Of a DNA stretch of 64,000 nt, positions 33,153 to 44,959 are shown piece after piece (positions within the stretch are counted from its first letter, which is position 1; every line of letters starts with the position of its first letter). The notes under the pieces were generated by a model. That model worked only from the letters and a program-made list of their open reading frames with translations. It did not search any database and was not told where the DNA came from. This DNA is from Pyricularia pennisetigena (Eukaryota; Ascomycota; Sordariomycetes; Magnaporthales; Pyriculariaceae): positions 4,453,259 to 4,517,258 of the forward strand of contig NC_043742.1 in assembly GCF_004337985.1 (NCBI RefSeq), read 5' to 3'. Both the position numbers and the translations under genes were made by a program.

Positions 33153-34161
33153 ATGAAGTTGCACTACATCGGAGTACGTTAATTTGCATTGGTCGGAAAC
33201 CTAGACACAAGATACAGGCAACGCTTTTAAATCTGGTTGCAAGTGGGTAGAAGAGACTGCCTACAGTACCCGAGACTAACAAGGCTGTCTTCATATAGAT
33301 CTTTCGCAATGACAGCAAGCCAGCACACGAGATTGTCGCCGAGAAAGAGCTGAGCGCATATTCACGCTTCACCCGCTCCAAGTACGTAAAAGTCGGCGCT
33401 ACGTAGTTGGATTGGGCATCGAGAGTTGCAAAACCAGACACTGACATGGATATACGCGCGCTAGCTATGCCGAATTTATGACATTTACTTCCAAGACCGT
33501 CGCCGAGCGGACCAAGGCGAGTGCGACTATACCAGGACTAGAGCCTCGAACGAATGCTGATAGTCTCGTCTTTACAGCCCGGACAACGACAAGATGTAGA
33601 GGAGAATGGTAATGGCCCAAGGAGCTCTCAGCCCTGGCATCTAGCAACACTATGACCTCGCAACGGACAGCTGACGTCAGAGATAGAGTACACATTCCAC
33701 GCATACGGACGTACGGAAGGGATCTGCGGCATCATCATTTCAGACCACGCCTACCCGGCCCTCGTGGCGCATCAGCTACTTTCCAAAGTGGTTGACGAGT
33801 TCTTGGCCAAGCACCCGCGCTCCGCCTGGGCGACCGGCACCCCGAGCCTACCCTTTCCTGAGCTCAAGGAGTACATCAACACGTATCAGGACCCGCACGC
33901 TGCCGACAGTATTCTCAAGATCCAAAAGGAGCTCGACGAGACCAAGATTGTGCTGCACAAGACCATCGAGTCGGTGCTTCAGCGTGGAGAGAAGATTGAC
34001 GACCTTGTTGCCAAGAGTGACGGGTTGAGTGCTCAGAGCAAAATGTTTTACAGTTAGTTGTTTCCCCAATTTTATGTGACTAAAACGCGGCGGCTGACAT
34101 GTTTTCCTTTCACCCTATAGCGCAAGCAAAGAAGCAGAACTCGTGCTGCATTGTCATGTGA
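33153..34161 (+). CDS. ykt6: R-SNARE Ykt6
   Basis: Six exons: 33153-33173, 33299-33381, 33465-33516, 33578-33608, 33687-34052 and 34121-34161, giving 197 residues (yeast 200). The N-terminal longin domain begins MKLHYIG and continues IFRNDSKPAHEIVAEKELSA. The SNARE motif runs over DETKIVLHKTIESVLQRGEKIDDLVAKS with its central Arg. The tail ends CCIVM, a CAAX box with a second Cys for palmitoylation, so the protein cycles between cytosol and membranes. Ykt6 drives ER-Golgi, vacuolar and autophagosome fusion. Intron 3 (33517-33577) uses a GC donor (AAG/GCGAGT), and no GT donor there keeps the frame. The acceptor at 33686 gives EENEYTFHAY; one four bases upstream would break the frame and one at 33680 would add two residues. 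Confidence 0.9.
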
Positions 34162-35764
34162 AGGGTTACGGGTGCCAGCAATTGTTTAGCTTAATGAAGA
34201 GACGTGCGTCGGCACGTAGTCGAACATGTCCTTGCATTCTTTTCGCAGCGTTTTCGTCTCAAGGTGGCTCAATCGATCTTCTTTTTGATCTATGACAATC
34301 TATCCCTTTATCGTTCGTGCAAGCATAGAACCGATGCACTATTTTATCATCGCAATTAGTCTGATGCATCGACGAATATCCTTATGTCTGTATGCTAGTC
34401 AGCGATAATATTGCACGATAGTCTACAGGGCCGCGAGCATTTCGCGAGTATTCTCGGACGACAAAAACGCAATTTGTCTGTCGGGCCCAAAAATGACCTT
34501 GCCTTGCTTGCAAACCCAAACCCAAACAGCACCACCACCAGCCGCCCCCCCCCNNCAAGAAAAAAGCCAACGGGCAAATTGCAGGATTCCAGGCACAGGC
34601 ACCATGCGACTACCGCATCTGGTTGGGGGGAGAAGATGAGCAAGGTTGAAAGTCAGGTAAAAATAGAGGACTGGGCTTTCTGGGCAGGTTAAACTCGGCC
34701 GCATTTCATCTCGAGGTGCCGGGCCATCGTTTGCCAAAGGCCATTCACCATCTTCCTTGGCATTCCGTTGTTGCAGAATTGAATGATGAGCCAAACAGTG
34801 CTATGCAAATCCCCCACCATTTGTCCTTTTTGCACCCATCTTGAAGATTGTATCCAAATATAGAAAAGACAGGGTTGACGACTGTCCTCAATATAGCAAC
34901 CCCCGAGTTTGTGCCTAACCTTAGCTCGTCCAAGGCGGAATTCCACCTTTTTACCGGGCTTCCCTTGTCTGGTTTTCACCACCTCATCCGAACACGCAAT
35001 ATCAAGGGATGTAGTAAGTCCACTGCGTATCGTAGTCTTTGTGGATGTTATCGTCTGAGGGTAAATAGTTAGCTCTAGTGCAGTCATCCCACCTAGGCCA
35101 ATGACCTAGTTGAAGCCCGATCCCATACGTCAGACCCGACTTGGAAAACAGATCGTCAGACACCGGGGTTGGAGTGTAAAAAAAAACTCTCCGATCAACC
35201 AGGTAGCTGGGAATATTTGACTATCGCCAGCCCGTCCAGCTGGACTGTTTATTAAAATATGTACTATGCGGCCAGTCCTTCGAACCCAAGACTTGGCTAT
35301 GACAGCATTATTTAATTTTTACGAAAAAAAGGTGGGGAAGAAAGACCGGTCGTTCCAAACAAAAGGCCGCTTCCCTGAGCGACGTGATGAGACAAAAAAA
35401 AAAAAAAAAAAAAAAAGAACATAAAACGAATGCACGCAACGCGTGTTCATCGCCACCCTGTAAGCAGCCCAGGCGGGTTGAACGAGAAAATCAGCAAGAA
35501 CCTCAAGGCCAGCCGTGGTTGAAAGAATGTTTTTTGTGCCATTAGTCCCCAAGCGCCCGTGATAAGCCCCAGCAAGCAGCAAGTGAAAAAGCAACGCCAG
35601 GAAGATCGCCCCCGCTCCACAAAAAGAAAAGACAAAAGAAATTTGTATCGGACAAACCAGAACGAGACCAGGTATCCAAAAGGGGTATAGTAGAAGAGTT
35701 GCCGAGGGCGAGGGAGTGAAAGAAGTAAGAAGATTATCCGCCCTATTGGGCAGGATTACAAGGT
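34162..35764. other. Convergent intergenic region with two-base gap
   Basis: 1.6 kb between the 3' ends of ykt6 and the disordered-protein gene. It includes a C-rich run broken by NN at 34554-34555 and an A23 run at 35394-35416. Open frames of 60-130 residues overlap on both strands without family resemblance. Confidence 0.6.
35394..35416. repeat. A23 tract
   Basis: Pure A run downstream of the disordered-protein gene. Confidence 0.95.
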
Positions 35765-37984
35765 CTAGGCAGCCTCCAAAATGACCCGCTCACTCTTCCG
35801 ATGCATCATCAACTGCTCAGGCGATAAATGTCGCCTGGGAGGATGAATCAGTGTCGGTGTGCACGACTTGGTCTCCTGCAGACGCTCATTCTTACCCAGC
35901 TTGACTGGGCTCACTTTGGCGGGCGAAGGCATCGGCCTGCCAGGCCTGGTGCCGGCGACGGTCGTCCCGTTCCGGTCCCGCACGACGCTAGTCTGCAAAG
36001 GCCTTAGCATTTGCCGCTGCTGTCGCGAGATGCTGATTTGCCTCGCGATGGAGATCTCCACCGCAGCCTTGAGCGCATTGTCAGACTCGTCATCAACAGA
36101 AGGCCTCGTGACGTTGGTGGCCACGGAGGAGGTGGATGATGGGGATCGCTTGCGAGTGCTGCTGGCGGTGCTCGAGGATGTGGCGGCCGAGCTTGGCGGG
36201 GTTTCCAACTGCCAGCGCGGCTCCACTACTATCGTCGGCTTAGGCTGCTGCACGGCCATTTGCTGGTCACGCTCATAGTCGGAGGCCGGACTGGTGGGGG
36301 ATTCCAAAGACAAGCTGGACTGGCCCTGTCCAAAGTGCACGGGCCTATCCCTAGCGCTTGGGTGCAGGTACCTTGACGACCCTGCCGAATGGCTGGTTTT
36401 GTGTGATGCTTGGCCTCTGCCGAGTGCCGCATTGTCGGCATCAGAACCAGTGCCAAAGCGCTGTCTTGCCGGTGAAGATACGGTCGCAGGTGACGTGTTC
36501 GATCGGGTCCTGGGCGACGACAGGGAACGAGAAGATTCAAATCGAGACTCCGGAGTCGGCGGAAAGAGCGTAAAGGCGGGTGACTTTGTCGGAATCGGCT
36601 GGGGGGACGTGGCAGCACGTTGTACCGGTCTAATCCTCTCTTCCTCCTCCTTGACGATGCAGTCATTGATGCTCTTGAGTCGGTCGAGAGTTGCCTGTCG
36701 CCTCGCGAGGAGAGATGACGAGCTCTGAGGATTCAACAAGCCACTAAACATTACGCTGTATCTCTCCATCTTGACGTCCGGGATTTCCACGTTCAGAAAC
36801 GGGCCGCCTGTATTAGTGATGGGGATAGGTGGTGGCGGGTTCACAGGCCGCAAGATCTCTGGCCTTGAAATATCTGATCTTGAAATCTCCTGCCTTGAAA
36901 CCTCTGGGAAGGCATGGGGCTGGTAAGGATGCTCCGTGTCGATCGAGTTAGCAATTGGGATGGGGTTACTGATTTTTCTTCGCGGGCTTCTGGGCGCGGG
37001 AGCCATGGGCTCGGTATTGGTTCTGGCGATGAGAGGCTTGTATTTTTGGGCACTGGAACCAGCCGATGTATGACTCCTCATTGGGGTGGTCGGTGACCGC
37101 TGACTCTGCAAAGAAGAAGCAGATCTGAGACCCGAAAAGGAGGAACTTTGCGATGGCGAGGGCATCGGCGACTCCTCAACATGCTTTCTCCCAAATAGCC
37201 CGAACAGCCTTCGCTTTCCCGTCTTGGTACGTTTCAACGGCGCCGGCGGTTCTGGTTCAGGTTGTGGGGGCAGCCTCGGCTCTGGCTCTGGTCGGACAGC
37301 CTCCTGCACCTGGGGTACCTGTGGTCGCCAGCTGTTGGAGAAGTTTGGCGGCGAGTGGCTCGAGGCCTGGGTCGGACTGCCTATAGCCATGCCTATGGGC
37401 ATTCCTATCCCTATTGGGATCTCGGCGGATCGCAACGATTCTGGTGTCTCCCTTCGGCGAAAGGGGGGCGCAAAGATTGGTGGTGAAGCCCCTCTCGAGC
37501 TTATGTCTGGTGTCAACTGGCCCCTATTTGGGATGTGAAAGCCTGGCCTCCAGGCGCTCTGCTGGCGGCCAACCAAATATGAGTCGTCCCTAGATATCCT
37601 CCTGGAGTCGATAGCAGCCCTTCCCGTCGCGGGCCTCAAGAACATGTCGTCCCTTGATATCCTCGAGTCCATTGTTGCAAAGTCTGTGCGGAGTGTGGTG
37701 GTGGCCTTGCCTGAAGAAATATTCGATAGAGGAGGCATTAGAGAGAGCTTGGCTCTTGATGGTGGGTGAGGGAGTGGACGACTGGCGTAGGCGTGGCGCC
37801 CGTCCGAAGAAGCAGCGGGGAAGGGCTTATTATGAACAAGACCAAGAATGGTGTTTTCCAGGGGAGGGCCTGGTTCTACAGCGGAGGGGGGGAGGCCGTG
37901 CGTGGACATGGGTGGCGCCGAGGTGTAGATGCCCCTGTTCCCGGTGGCACCCCTATCCTTGTAACGGTTGACGATTCTCAGCAT
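35765..37984 (-). CDS. Disordered Pro/Ser-rich protein, unknown function
   Basis: Single exon, 739 residues; I do not recognise a family. No transmembrane segment or signal peptide is seen. The sequence is mostly Pro, Ser, Arg and Thr and is likely disordered. Visible pieces are: a duplicated phospho-site-like word DSRISRDD (106-113) and DSRRISRDD (126-134); a PIGIGMPIGMAIG stretch; a Glu/Pro repeat (EPEPRLPPQPEPEPPAP) followed by a basic KRTKTGKRRLFGLFGRK patch; and a C-terminal SPEQLMMHRKSERVILEAA helix that looks like the most conserved-type segment. RxxS contexts suggest regulation by basophilic kinases, as in polarity or septum scaffolds, but this is a guess. An in-frame ATG at residue 26 is an alternative start. 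Confidence 0.7.
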   Translation of the reverse strand: MLRIVNRYKDRGATGNRGIYTSAPPMSTHGLPPSAVEPGPPLENTILGLVHNKPFPAASSDGRHAYASRPLPHPPSRAKLSLMPPLSNISSGKATTTLRTDFATMDSRISRDDMFLRPATGRAAIDSRRISRDDSYLVGRQQSAWRPGFHIPNRGQLTPDISSRGASPPIFAPPFRRRETPESLRSAEIPIGIGMPIGMAIGSPTQASSHSPPNFSNSWRPQVPQVQEAVRPEPEPRLPPQPEPEPPAPLKRTKTGKRRLFGLFGRKHVEESPMPSPSQSSSFSGLRSASSLQSQRSPTTPMRSHTSAGSSAQKYKPLIARTNTEPMAPAPRSPRRKISNPIPIANSIDTEHPYQPHAFPEVSRQEISRSDISRPEILRPVNPPPPIPITNTGGPFLNVEIPDVKMERYSVMFSGLLNPQSSSSLLARRQATLDRLKSINDCIVKEEEERIRPVQRAATSPQPIPTKSPAFTLFPPTPESRFESSRSLSSPRTRSNTSPATVSSPARQRFGTGSDADNAALGRGQASHKTSHSAGSSRYLHPSARDRPVHFGQGQSSLSLESPTSPASDYERDQQMAVQQPKPTIVVEPRWQLETPPSSAATSSSTASSTRKRSPSSTSSVATNVTRPSVDDESDNALKAAVEISIARQISISRQQRQMLRPLQTSVVRDRNGTTVAGTRPGRPMPSPAKVSPVKLGKNERLQETKSCTPTLIHPPRRHLSPEQLMMHRKSERVILEAA

Positions 37985-40470
37985 GACAGGCAGTTTGCAG
38001 CCTTTTGCCGGCGATCCCGATGCAGCCAGCCAGTGCTGATGACCGACCCTTTGTGCAAAGTGAGGTAAAGCGACAGCGGGAAAACAAGGTTTATGTTGTA
38101 GCAGCTGCTGCTATAATCGGTCGAGTCGTGCGCTGCAGTGACTTATTTTCTGCCCGCAGGTTGCATGCTCAATGCACTGCGCCGTGGCCTCTTTTTATTT
38201 TTCTGGACGTGACCTGCGTCTGTTAATGGGACGCTTGCTTATTGTCGCCGTTGCGTGCAGCAGCAGTAGCCATAGTTCGGACAGAACAAAGAGACTGATT
38301 GGAAGGAATGGATGCTGGTGCGTGGAGCGAGAGTTTTCTGCAGATTAGTAGGGATGCTCTCGCTCTCGTTGTTTCAAAAGGTCCCGGGAGCTTGCACCAC
38401 CAATTAATTGACTTACTTTGGTCCAAGTGAAAATAATAATAAATACAGTATGGTTATTATTACTCTCAACCTGACTAGAAGATGGGATAATCCAATTCAG
38501 GGATTCAGCCACTTCAAGCTGTACGAGAAAAGAAACAAAATAATATTTATACTCGTTCGTATAGTGTCGCCGCAATACACACCAATGTATGTACATGTAT
38601 TTCGGCAGCAAACATGACGGGGGCTTGGGCGGCGAGATCTTACGTTACATATCATTCATTCATCCTCTTGGCCCTTTGATCCATCCGAGCTGTATGTACA
38701 GTAGTAGTGAACAAGCCACTAGCCGCGTGTGCGAGACGTTTTTCTGTGTTGCCCGCCCGGGCCGAGATGACTCTGGATCTGCACATAAACAATTATAGCC
38801 TCTTTTCGCCATCCCAGTCCATCGGATTTTGGGAAGAGGGGGGCCATAGTGATTGATTGACCATTTTGCTCGGAGGAAAACCTACGTAAAACTTCCCCCA
38901 AAGCACAAAATAGAAACAGCAAAACCCACAAAGCACAAGCCGCGTTTCTTACACGCAATGCTGTCTACAGGACAGTAATGCGAATCGTTCCAGGAGTGGG
39001 TAATCTTCAGGAACATGCACTCCGATTTTGCCAGTCTTGTCTGTTTGAGATTCTGGACGGTTATTTTGAGCAGACTGATCAGCATGCCGTATGGATCTGG
39101 GGTTTATCTACCATGGTGGTAGGGGTAAAAATCAACACCCTTGTACAGTTGTGGGCAGCGCGCGGGGCTGGGGGGTTTGCTTGTTTTAGTAATATTTCCA
39201 ACCAGGCTGCGAAGTACCTGTGGGTTGCGATTTTGAAATATTCCCAAAAACAGGGGATTGCTGCGTAATTACGCAGAGTTCAACACTGTGCCGGGGTGTT
39301 GGATTTTTCGCCTGACACCATAGTAGTCTCTACTTTTGCCGGGATTCCCGCCAAGGGCTGGGAGGTGCCCTGCCATTGATCTTGTCTGGGGTGCCTGTAA
39401 TTACTAGCGTACTATTACAACAGCACTTAATGGGCTTGTGGGAACTGGGTAGGTGAAGTCAATCCTCGAGATGTGGGCGACGTGGGATGATGAAGAGGGG
39501 CATTCGGTCTCCACCGAAAAGAAAAGAAAAAGAAAAAGAAAAAAATACATTCGGCAACAACCCTGAGTCTTAAGAAGCCCGTGGAGAACGTCACACCACA
39601 ATGGACGAGGAACCGTTTCAGATTTTCACTTCCTAGCTGACGTACAGATGAGCGCCGAGCTACCTCTGCAAATGGATAGTCTGCAATTCAAAAACGACTC
39701 AATTTTGTCAATTGATTCAATCACCTTCGAGATGCTGCAACTCTCGGGGTCAGACATGTGCCTTATCTTCAAATCCAATGTACCTTGCTTTCATCTCTTG
39801 TGCCCAGTTAGGAACCTTGCATCAGGGGCACATGTGAATACCTACCTAGTACATACATACATTGATGCACACCCGCAGTTCTGTACATGTACTCTAGGTA
39901 TTTGGGAGTATAAAACTATAGTGTCCTGACCCAATTGTCCAAATTAGTCCGAAAGTAGCAACATCAATGTACAGTAGTAGTAATATGGATCATCAGAGAA
40001 TGTCTAGAGAAATGTTTGGTACGGTGTGACTGACAAGTGTACGAACGAGTCAATCTACTGGTCAACACGTTGTAATTAAATACCTTCCTTGCACAAAGCA
40101 AAGGCTCAAACCATGAACCTCGTTCTGTTAAATTTACATGTACGCATTTCAGGTGCACCTAGTGGAGTGCTACGATTCTCACAAGAGCCGCCTGCAATGC
40201 TACATCGGCGAAAAGATTGATTACTGTGGTAGTGAGTTAGGTACTACGCTCCATGTGGTATCCAATTACAGCCAAGGCTGGGTTCTTCACGAACCGGTTG
40301 GGGCAACGTCCCTGCTTGCCCTGGGCAATTAGTTGCCGAGGAAATTTGTTTGACGTTTGATGAGATGCAGATTTATCCTTTGCTAGCAGGGCAACTGGCC
40401 AAATCTTAATTCCTTTTTCCTCTAGCACTCCACATTCCTTTTCCAGATGAAGGATGCAACTTGAAGGAGC

Positions 40471-40485
40471 TGTACAGTACTGTAC
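40471..40485. repeat. GTACAGTACTGTAC palindrome
   Basis: Positions 40472-40485 read the same on both strands. It belongs to the same word family as the 20-base palindrome at 1045. Confidence 0.85.
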
Positions 40486-41285
40486 TTGCTGCATTCCGTT
40501 TCGTTGTGCTCGCCGGTTGTGCCGTCAAGGCACCCTACCCTCGCCTGCCTTGGTGGCTAGCTGGTGGGGAAAAGCAAGCAGCGCCAGTCACATCAGGTCC
40601 AAATCGGTTCAATTGTCAGCCAAGCCTATGTTGTTCCCTTTTAGGGCTGCTTAGGTGTACTGTACATATCACAGCCCAATGCTACGCGGCTTGTTTTGAG
40701 CGGCAAAGCTCATATTTTTCTATTCACTGTCCTTTTTAAGCACTAAGTCAAAATATTGCAACCAAAATCTTGCAAACCGTGCACCTCTTTTTTTTCTTGT
40801 TTTTCGTTTCCACTCTCTGCCTTATTCTTTTCTTTCTTCATCTCCCATCTCCCAAAGAACAAACAAGGGGCACCGCATTCGGTACCGGACTCACAATAAC
40901 CATGCAATTCCGCATGCGCATGGCCAACTTTGTCTCATAGTCGACCCCTAGGTTATGCGATGGACCTGTGTCTCCATCCCGTGATCGCACCGTAGCAGAG
41001 TAACAATGAGATCGTCTATACATCAAAAATATTAGATCGGGGAGCCACTAAACCGACAGCAGAAACCTTAGGTCACAAGAACTCCATGATCGTCCGGCCG
41101 TTGAACCGTATTAGCTGTCAAACCATTTTGCGGCCGGGCGAAAGAAGCTATCCCATCTTTACTGGACAATGCATTATCAGATTTGGGCTGGAAAACCAAG
41201 AAGCGATGACATGACAGGGGACTAGCCTGTGCCGATTATCTGTCAGCATGTTTCATCGTGTTGCGTTGGACCATACAACTAACAC

Positions 41286-41297
41286 TACTGTACAGTA
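41286..41297. repeat. TACTGTACAGTA palindrome
   Basis: Twelve-base perfect palindrome in the gene-poor segment, again built on TGTACA. Confidence 0.85.
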
Positions 41298-42689
41298 CTC
41301 CCATAGTACATTACTACCTAGGAGGTGGACCCAGGGATTCGGCTGTCTCATCTCACTGTGGATATTCAGGCACGAATACTTGAGATGCGATACACCGGTG
41401 TCGGCTAATGATCGAACAGATTTCCTTACTTCAGGATCTTTGCAGTCATGAACTGGCTGGCGACAAATTGTGATTTATCGGAACTTGACTGACAAGGGTT
41501 GCAGTAAAAAATGAACCCGTTGTTCCTAACTGTCAGGCCCGAGCCTTTAACGAGGCCCCGATTTGGTTAATGCCACGCCGGCTCATACGATACGCGATCA
41601 GGTAGTGCTCCACCAATAGGCCGCTCCCGCAACCCTGGCATAACCTAACTCAGTGAGAGCCGGTCGTCGACTTTTGTCCCTGGATTCCCTTGTTCCTCTG
41701 TATCCTCATGGCTTTCGCATGGTTGTATAAAAATGGACAGAATAATGCAGTTATAACGACGGCGTATCACCCTTCCAAGTTTACGTTTTCCCGCATTATT
41801 GACAGAGGTGGCATAACCGACCTCGGATTCTATTTCTTCGAGAAGCATAACCCAGGAAGAGGACCAATTGATCCGGTTGTCTTAGTCCCGGGAATTCTCG
41901 CCTGGGATCTTGGTTAACCCAGAGAAGATTCGGTGAAATCCCACACAACTTGACGTTGATTGATTCAATTATTGTGCCGTGACCAGACACTCCAAGGTAG
42001 AACTTACCCTGTCGCATTACCACCTGGATGTAATTATCTGCTGTACGGAATGGCATGAGATCTTTGGTGAGGAAGCAGTTGAAGTTGCAAGCCCTTATTC
42101 TCGGGGATGGACAAATACATCTTACCTCTGTCGATCCCACGAACGCTTTTGAGGATTGGTTTTACGCTAATGATGATGAATGACCCAACAAACATATTCA
42201 ATACTCGCAGTGCTCGCACTGCAGTTGGCATTAACTCACCAGGGTCTAAACCATAATCTCTCCATCCCCTGAATAGATCATGAATGGTCAAAATAGCCTA
42301 CCTACTGATAAACTAGTATCGGCAGTAACCAGCCCGAGGCGCCATCAAACTAAAAGCACTTCACTCTTTCTTCGTCACCATCGTGGACCCCGCTGACGTA
42401 ATAATCGGCTGACTCATGAGAGCAACTTGACGCGCTTTCGATGGTGGAAAGGAAGTTCGGTTGGAGAGCAAAGTGCCCCGCGCCAACGAGTGAAAGTGTT
42501 GACCCGCAGCAACTAACCTCGAACTCATACACCTCACCAAAGCTGTTTTTTACCTTGTGCCATAATCAGCCTCGCTTTCCCCAATCCCGGTGACTGGCTT
42601 GAGCATACATTCTTCGATTTCAAAGAAAACCAGAGGCGAACCTTTGTTTCCCACCTCTCTCCATTAGCACAAACTACCCCTCATCAAAA

Positions 42690-43438
42690 ATGTCGTGGCA
42701 AGGTAATGCGAAGACGTCGTCCCACAGACCTCATTGCTGCATCCATGCACATCCACCCCTCATATGGAAGTCCTTGGAGCTAATCAAGCGCGCGCTCCGC
42801 AGGATACGTTGACCAGAGGTATGCTGCAGCCTAACGACACACACAGCAGACGAACCGAGTCGAGTCGGATATACCGTAACAGAAGTGCAGCATGTATTGA
42901 CTGATAGCACCTCGATGACAGCCTTGTCGGCTCGGGCCACATCGACAAGGCGGCCATCATTAGCGCCGCCGGAGACAGCACTTGGGCCACATCGGCCGAC
43001 TTCACGGTATGCGAAACCGGTCATGGATCTTGGACACCATCGGAAGAAACCCACAGATCCGAGCTGACCGCCCATGCGCACAGATCGAGCCCGCCGAGAT
43101 GAAGACTATTGCAGACATCCTAGACAACAAGGCTGGCGCGCAGGACAAGGCACATTCCGATGGCATCTACATTGCCAAGGAACGCTACGTCGTGGCCAGG
43201 ATTGACGACAACACCATTTACGCCAGACAGGTATGTATTTGAGATGTTGCGTGTTGGGGAATCAAGGTCGATACTGACGAAGTGCCCATGTCGGGGACGT
43301 TAGGGCCGATCCGGTGTCGCCATCGCAAAGACGGCACAGGCCATCCTAATCGGCCACCACAGCGAGGCCACACAGGCCGGGAATGCATCGCAGACTGTCG
43401 GCGCCCTAGTGGACTACCTGAAGCCTCTGGGATACTAA
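42690..43438 (+). CDS. pfy1: Profilin
   Basis: Five small exons: 42690-42702, 42803-42818, 42922-43006, 43084-43230 and 43304-43438, giving 131 residues, the normal profilin length. The product opens MSWQGYVDQS, then LVGSGHIDKAAIISAAGDSTWATSADF, the actin/poly-proline fold signature, and ends VDYLKPLGY. Profilin binds actin monomers, poly-proline tracts of formins and PIP2, and feeds actin filament growth. All donors are GTNNGN (GTAATG, GTATGC, GTATGC, GTATGT), all acceptors AG, and all phases match. Exons 1 and 2 are only 13 and 16 nt, so the gene is invisible to plain ORF calling; the longest frame here is a chance product of exon 4 with intron sequence. Confidence 0.93.
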
Positions 43439-44187
43439 TCAAGTGCGCCTGGGCAGTAGATTGGCGATGTTTTGAGTTTCAATGGTGTCGATAGTGGCCT
43501 CCTAGATACTGGCCAAGAAAACAGGCCTTGAACAGAGACAGCGTCATTGGTACAGGTTCACAACATCCGCGCGGGGAATCCGTCGAGACCAAGGGGAAAC
43601 TTGCACCTTGATCAGAGAGGTGATGACAGCCGAGCGTTTGGTCGTATTTTTGTTCATTATGTTCCCCCATTTCGCGCTTGCGCTTTCGCTTGCCACACCG
43701 TTTGATGCCAGTAAGTCAATATCCAGACAGATGTTCAACACATTTTCAAAGTTACCCAAATCGGTAAGCCAAGATCAAATGAGATGTCCTATATATGAGA
43801 TGTCGTATAGATATAAATCTGAATTTGCCAAGAATTCGAATCGACCAATGTTGTATTGTCTTATACTCAGCCCCAACTGCACGCAAGCGAAGCCGCTGAA
43901 TTGAAGACGGATTTTTTTTAAAGAAAAAAAAATTAGAAAGAAAGAGACCCAGTGATATAAGCGAGCAAATTAGTGACGATAAATCAGGGTGGTGGTGTAA
44001 CCGTGTATTTCGGGTATTTTGTCGCCTAAAACGCCTGAAGAAAGTTAAACGAGTCTATGTGTGTCTTCCCGATGCCCATTCCCAAGCTCCCACAAACGCC
44101 AAGTTGCTACTCGGCAGCTATACATATATGCCCACAGGATATCTGCCAGTGCATGCGGGCTGTCTCTAGCGCGCACTTTTGGTCGCC
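43439..44187. other. Convergent intergenic region
   Basis: Between profilin and got1 3' ends. One 98-codon plus-strand frame at 43608-43904 starts with a hydrophobic stretch but has no other support. A T/A-rich patch lies at about 43910-43935. Confidence 0.5.
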
Positions 44188-44959
44188 TTATACTGGCAGG
44201 TCAGCGTTCCGCCTGCCGAGGCCAATCCTGTCGACTACAAGGCCAATGTAAGGACCTATCACGGGAATTCCCCTTGCAAAGCCGGCTATGGTACCGAGGA
44301 AGTCTCCAAACAGTATCACAATACCGTAGAGCTCAACACAGAAGCCTATAAGGGGCCACCTCATGAGGATCATGAAGAGCCCCAGGAAAAAGGCAGCCGT
44401 GCCCTTGGCCTTTTGCTTGCGCGCAAAAAAGAGAAGCGTCTTCTGTGGACCGATGATTATCGTCAGGCCGATGAGGAAGAGTATCTGTTTTCAGGGAGGG
44501 GTCCCGCAGCGTCAGCCTCTCAAATCGATGGTTTTGGGACGAGGCGGCGGCGAGTTTCGTACGTTTCCCATGGCAAGCCTGATAGGGAGGGAAGAGAAAT
44601 CGTTAGCCACAGGCAAACCAGAGTCTGGGTATAACAACAAGGGTAAGAAACATACATTGCCCGGTCAAAGAACAGCATGACACCTCCGACCAGGAAGAAG
44701 CCTCCTGCACGATGCAAAAGCGTTCGGGTTAGCTGCTGCACCCGGCTCTGGCGCCTGCCGGGACATGACAACGGGTCAGGCGCGGGTCATCGGGGCATAC
44801 TTGTGCATACCGCCGGAACAGAAGGCAACCCCAATCTCTGCAACAAAATGTTAGCAAACCTGAGCAGAGGAAGCGATGCGCCCCATGTGAGAGGAGCGGG
44901 GGTGACACGGGGCACGGATGCGACTTGCTTTGGGAATCTGTTAACCACATTGACGGCAT
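44188..44959 (-). CDS. got1: Golgi transport protein Got1
   Basis: Five exons on the minus strand: 44959-44929, 44837-44811, 44704-44656, 44578-44563 (16 nt) and 44484-44188, giving 139 residues (yeast 138). The spliced product reads MWLTDSQKIGVAFCSGGGFF, LVGGVMLFFDRAMLAMGN, then ILFLIGLTIIIGPQKTLLFF and a region with two more hydrophobic helices. Got1 is a four-helix membrane protein of ER-derived vesicles and early Golgi that assists vesicle fusion. Intron 1 needs a GC donor (GCAAGT at 44928); only this choice gives the conserved DSQK-IGVAF junction. Other donors are GTATGC, GTATGT and GTACGA. A second in-frame ATG at 44950 matches the yeast start (MWL) and may be the real one. Confidence 0.9.

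Larger units (their letters stand above)
37985..42689. other. 4.7 kb gene-poor segment
   Basis: No open frame exceeds about 115 residues, none resembles a known family, and I could not chain them by splice sites. The left edge is the promoter of the disordered-protein gene. The segment is rich in GTAC-centred palindromes (38695, 39968, 40471-40485, 40657, 41286-41297) and CTAGGTA/TACCTA words. The right 300 bases are probably the profilin promoter. A lncRNA or a short multi-exon gene cannot be excluded. Confidence 0.5.

Noticed and set aside
43608..43904. 98-codon frame with hydrophobic start downstream of profilin
   Set aside because: No homology, Cys pattern or leader; fits 3' flank noise.
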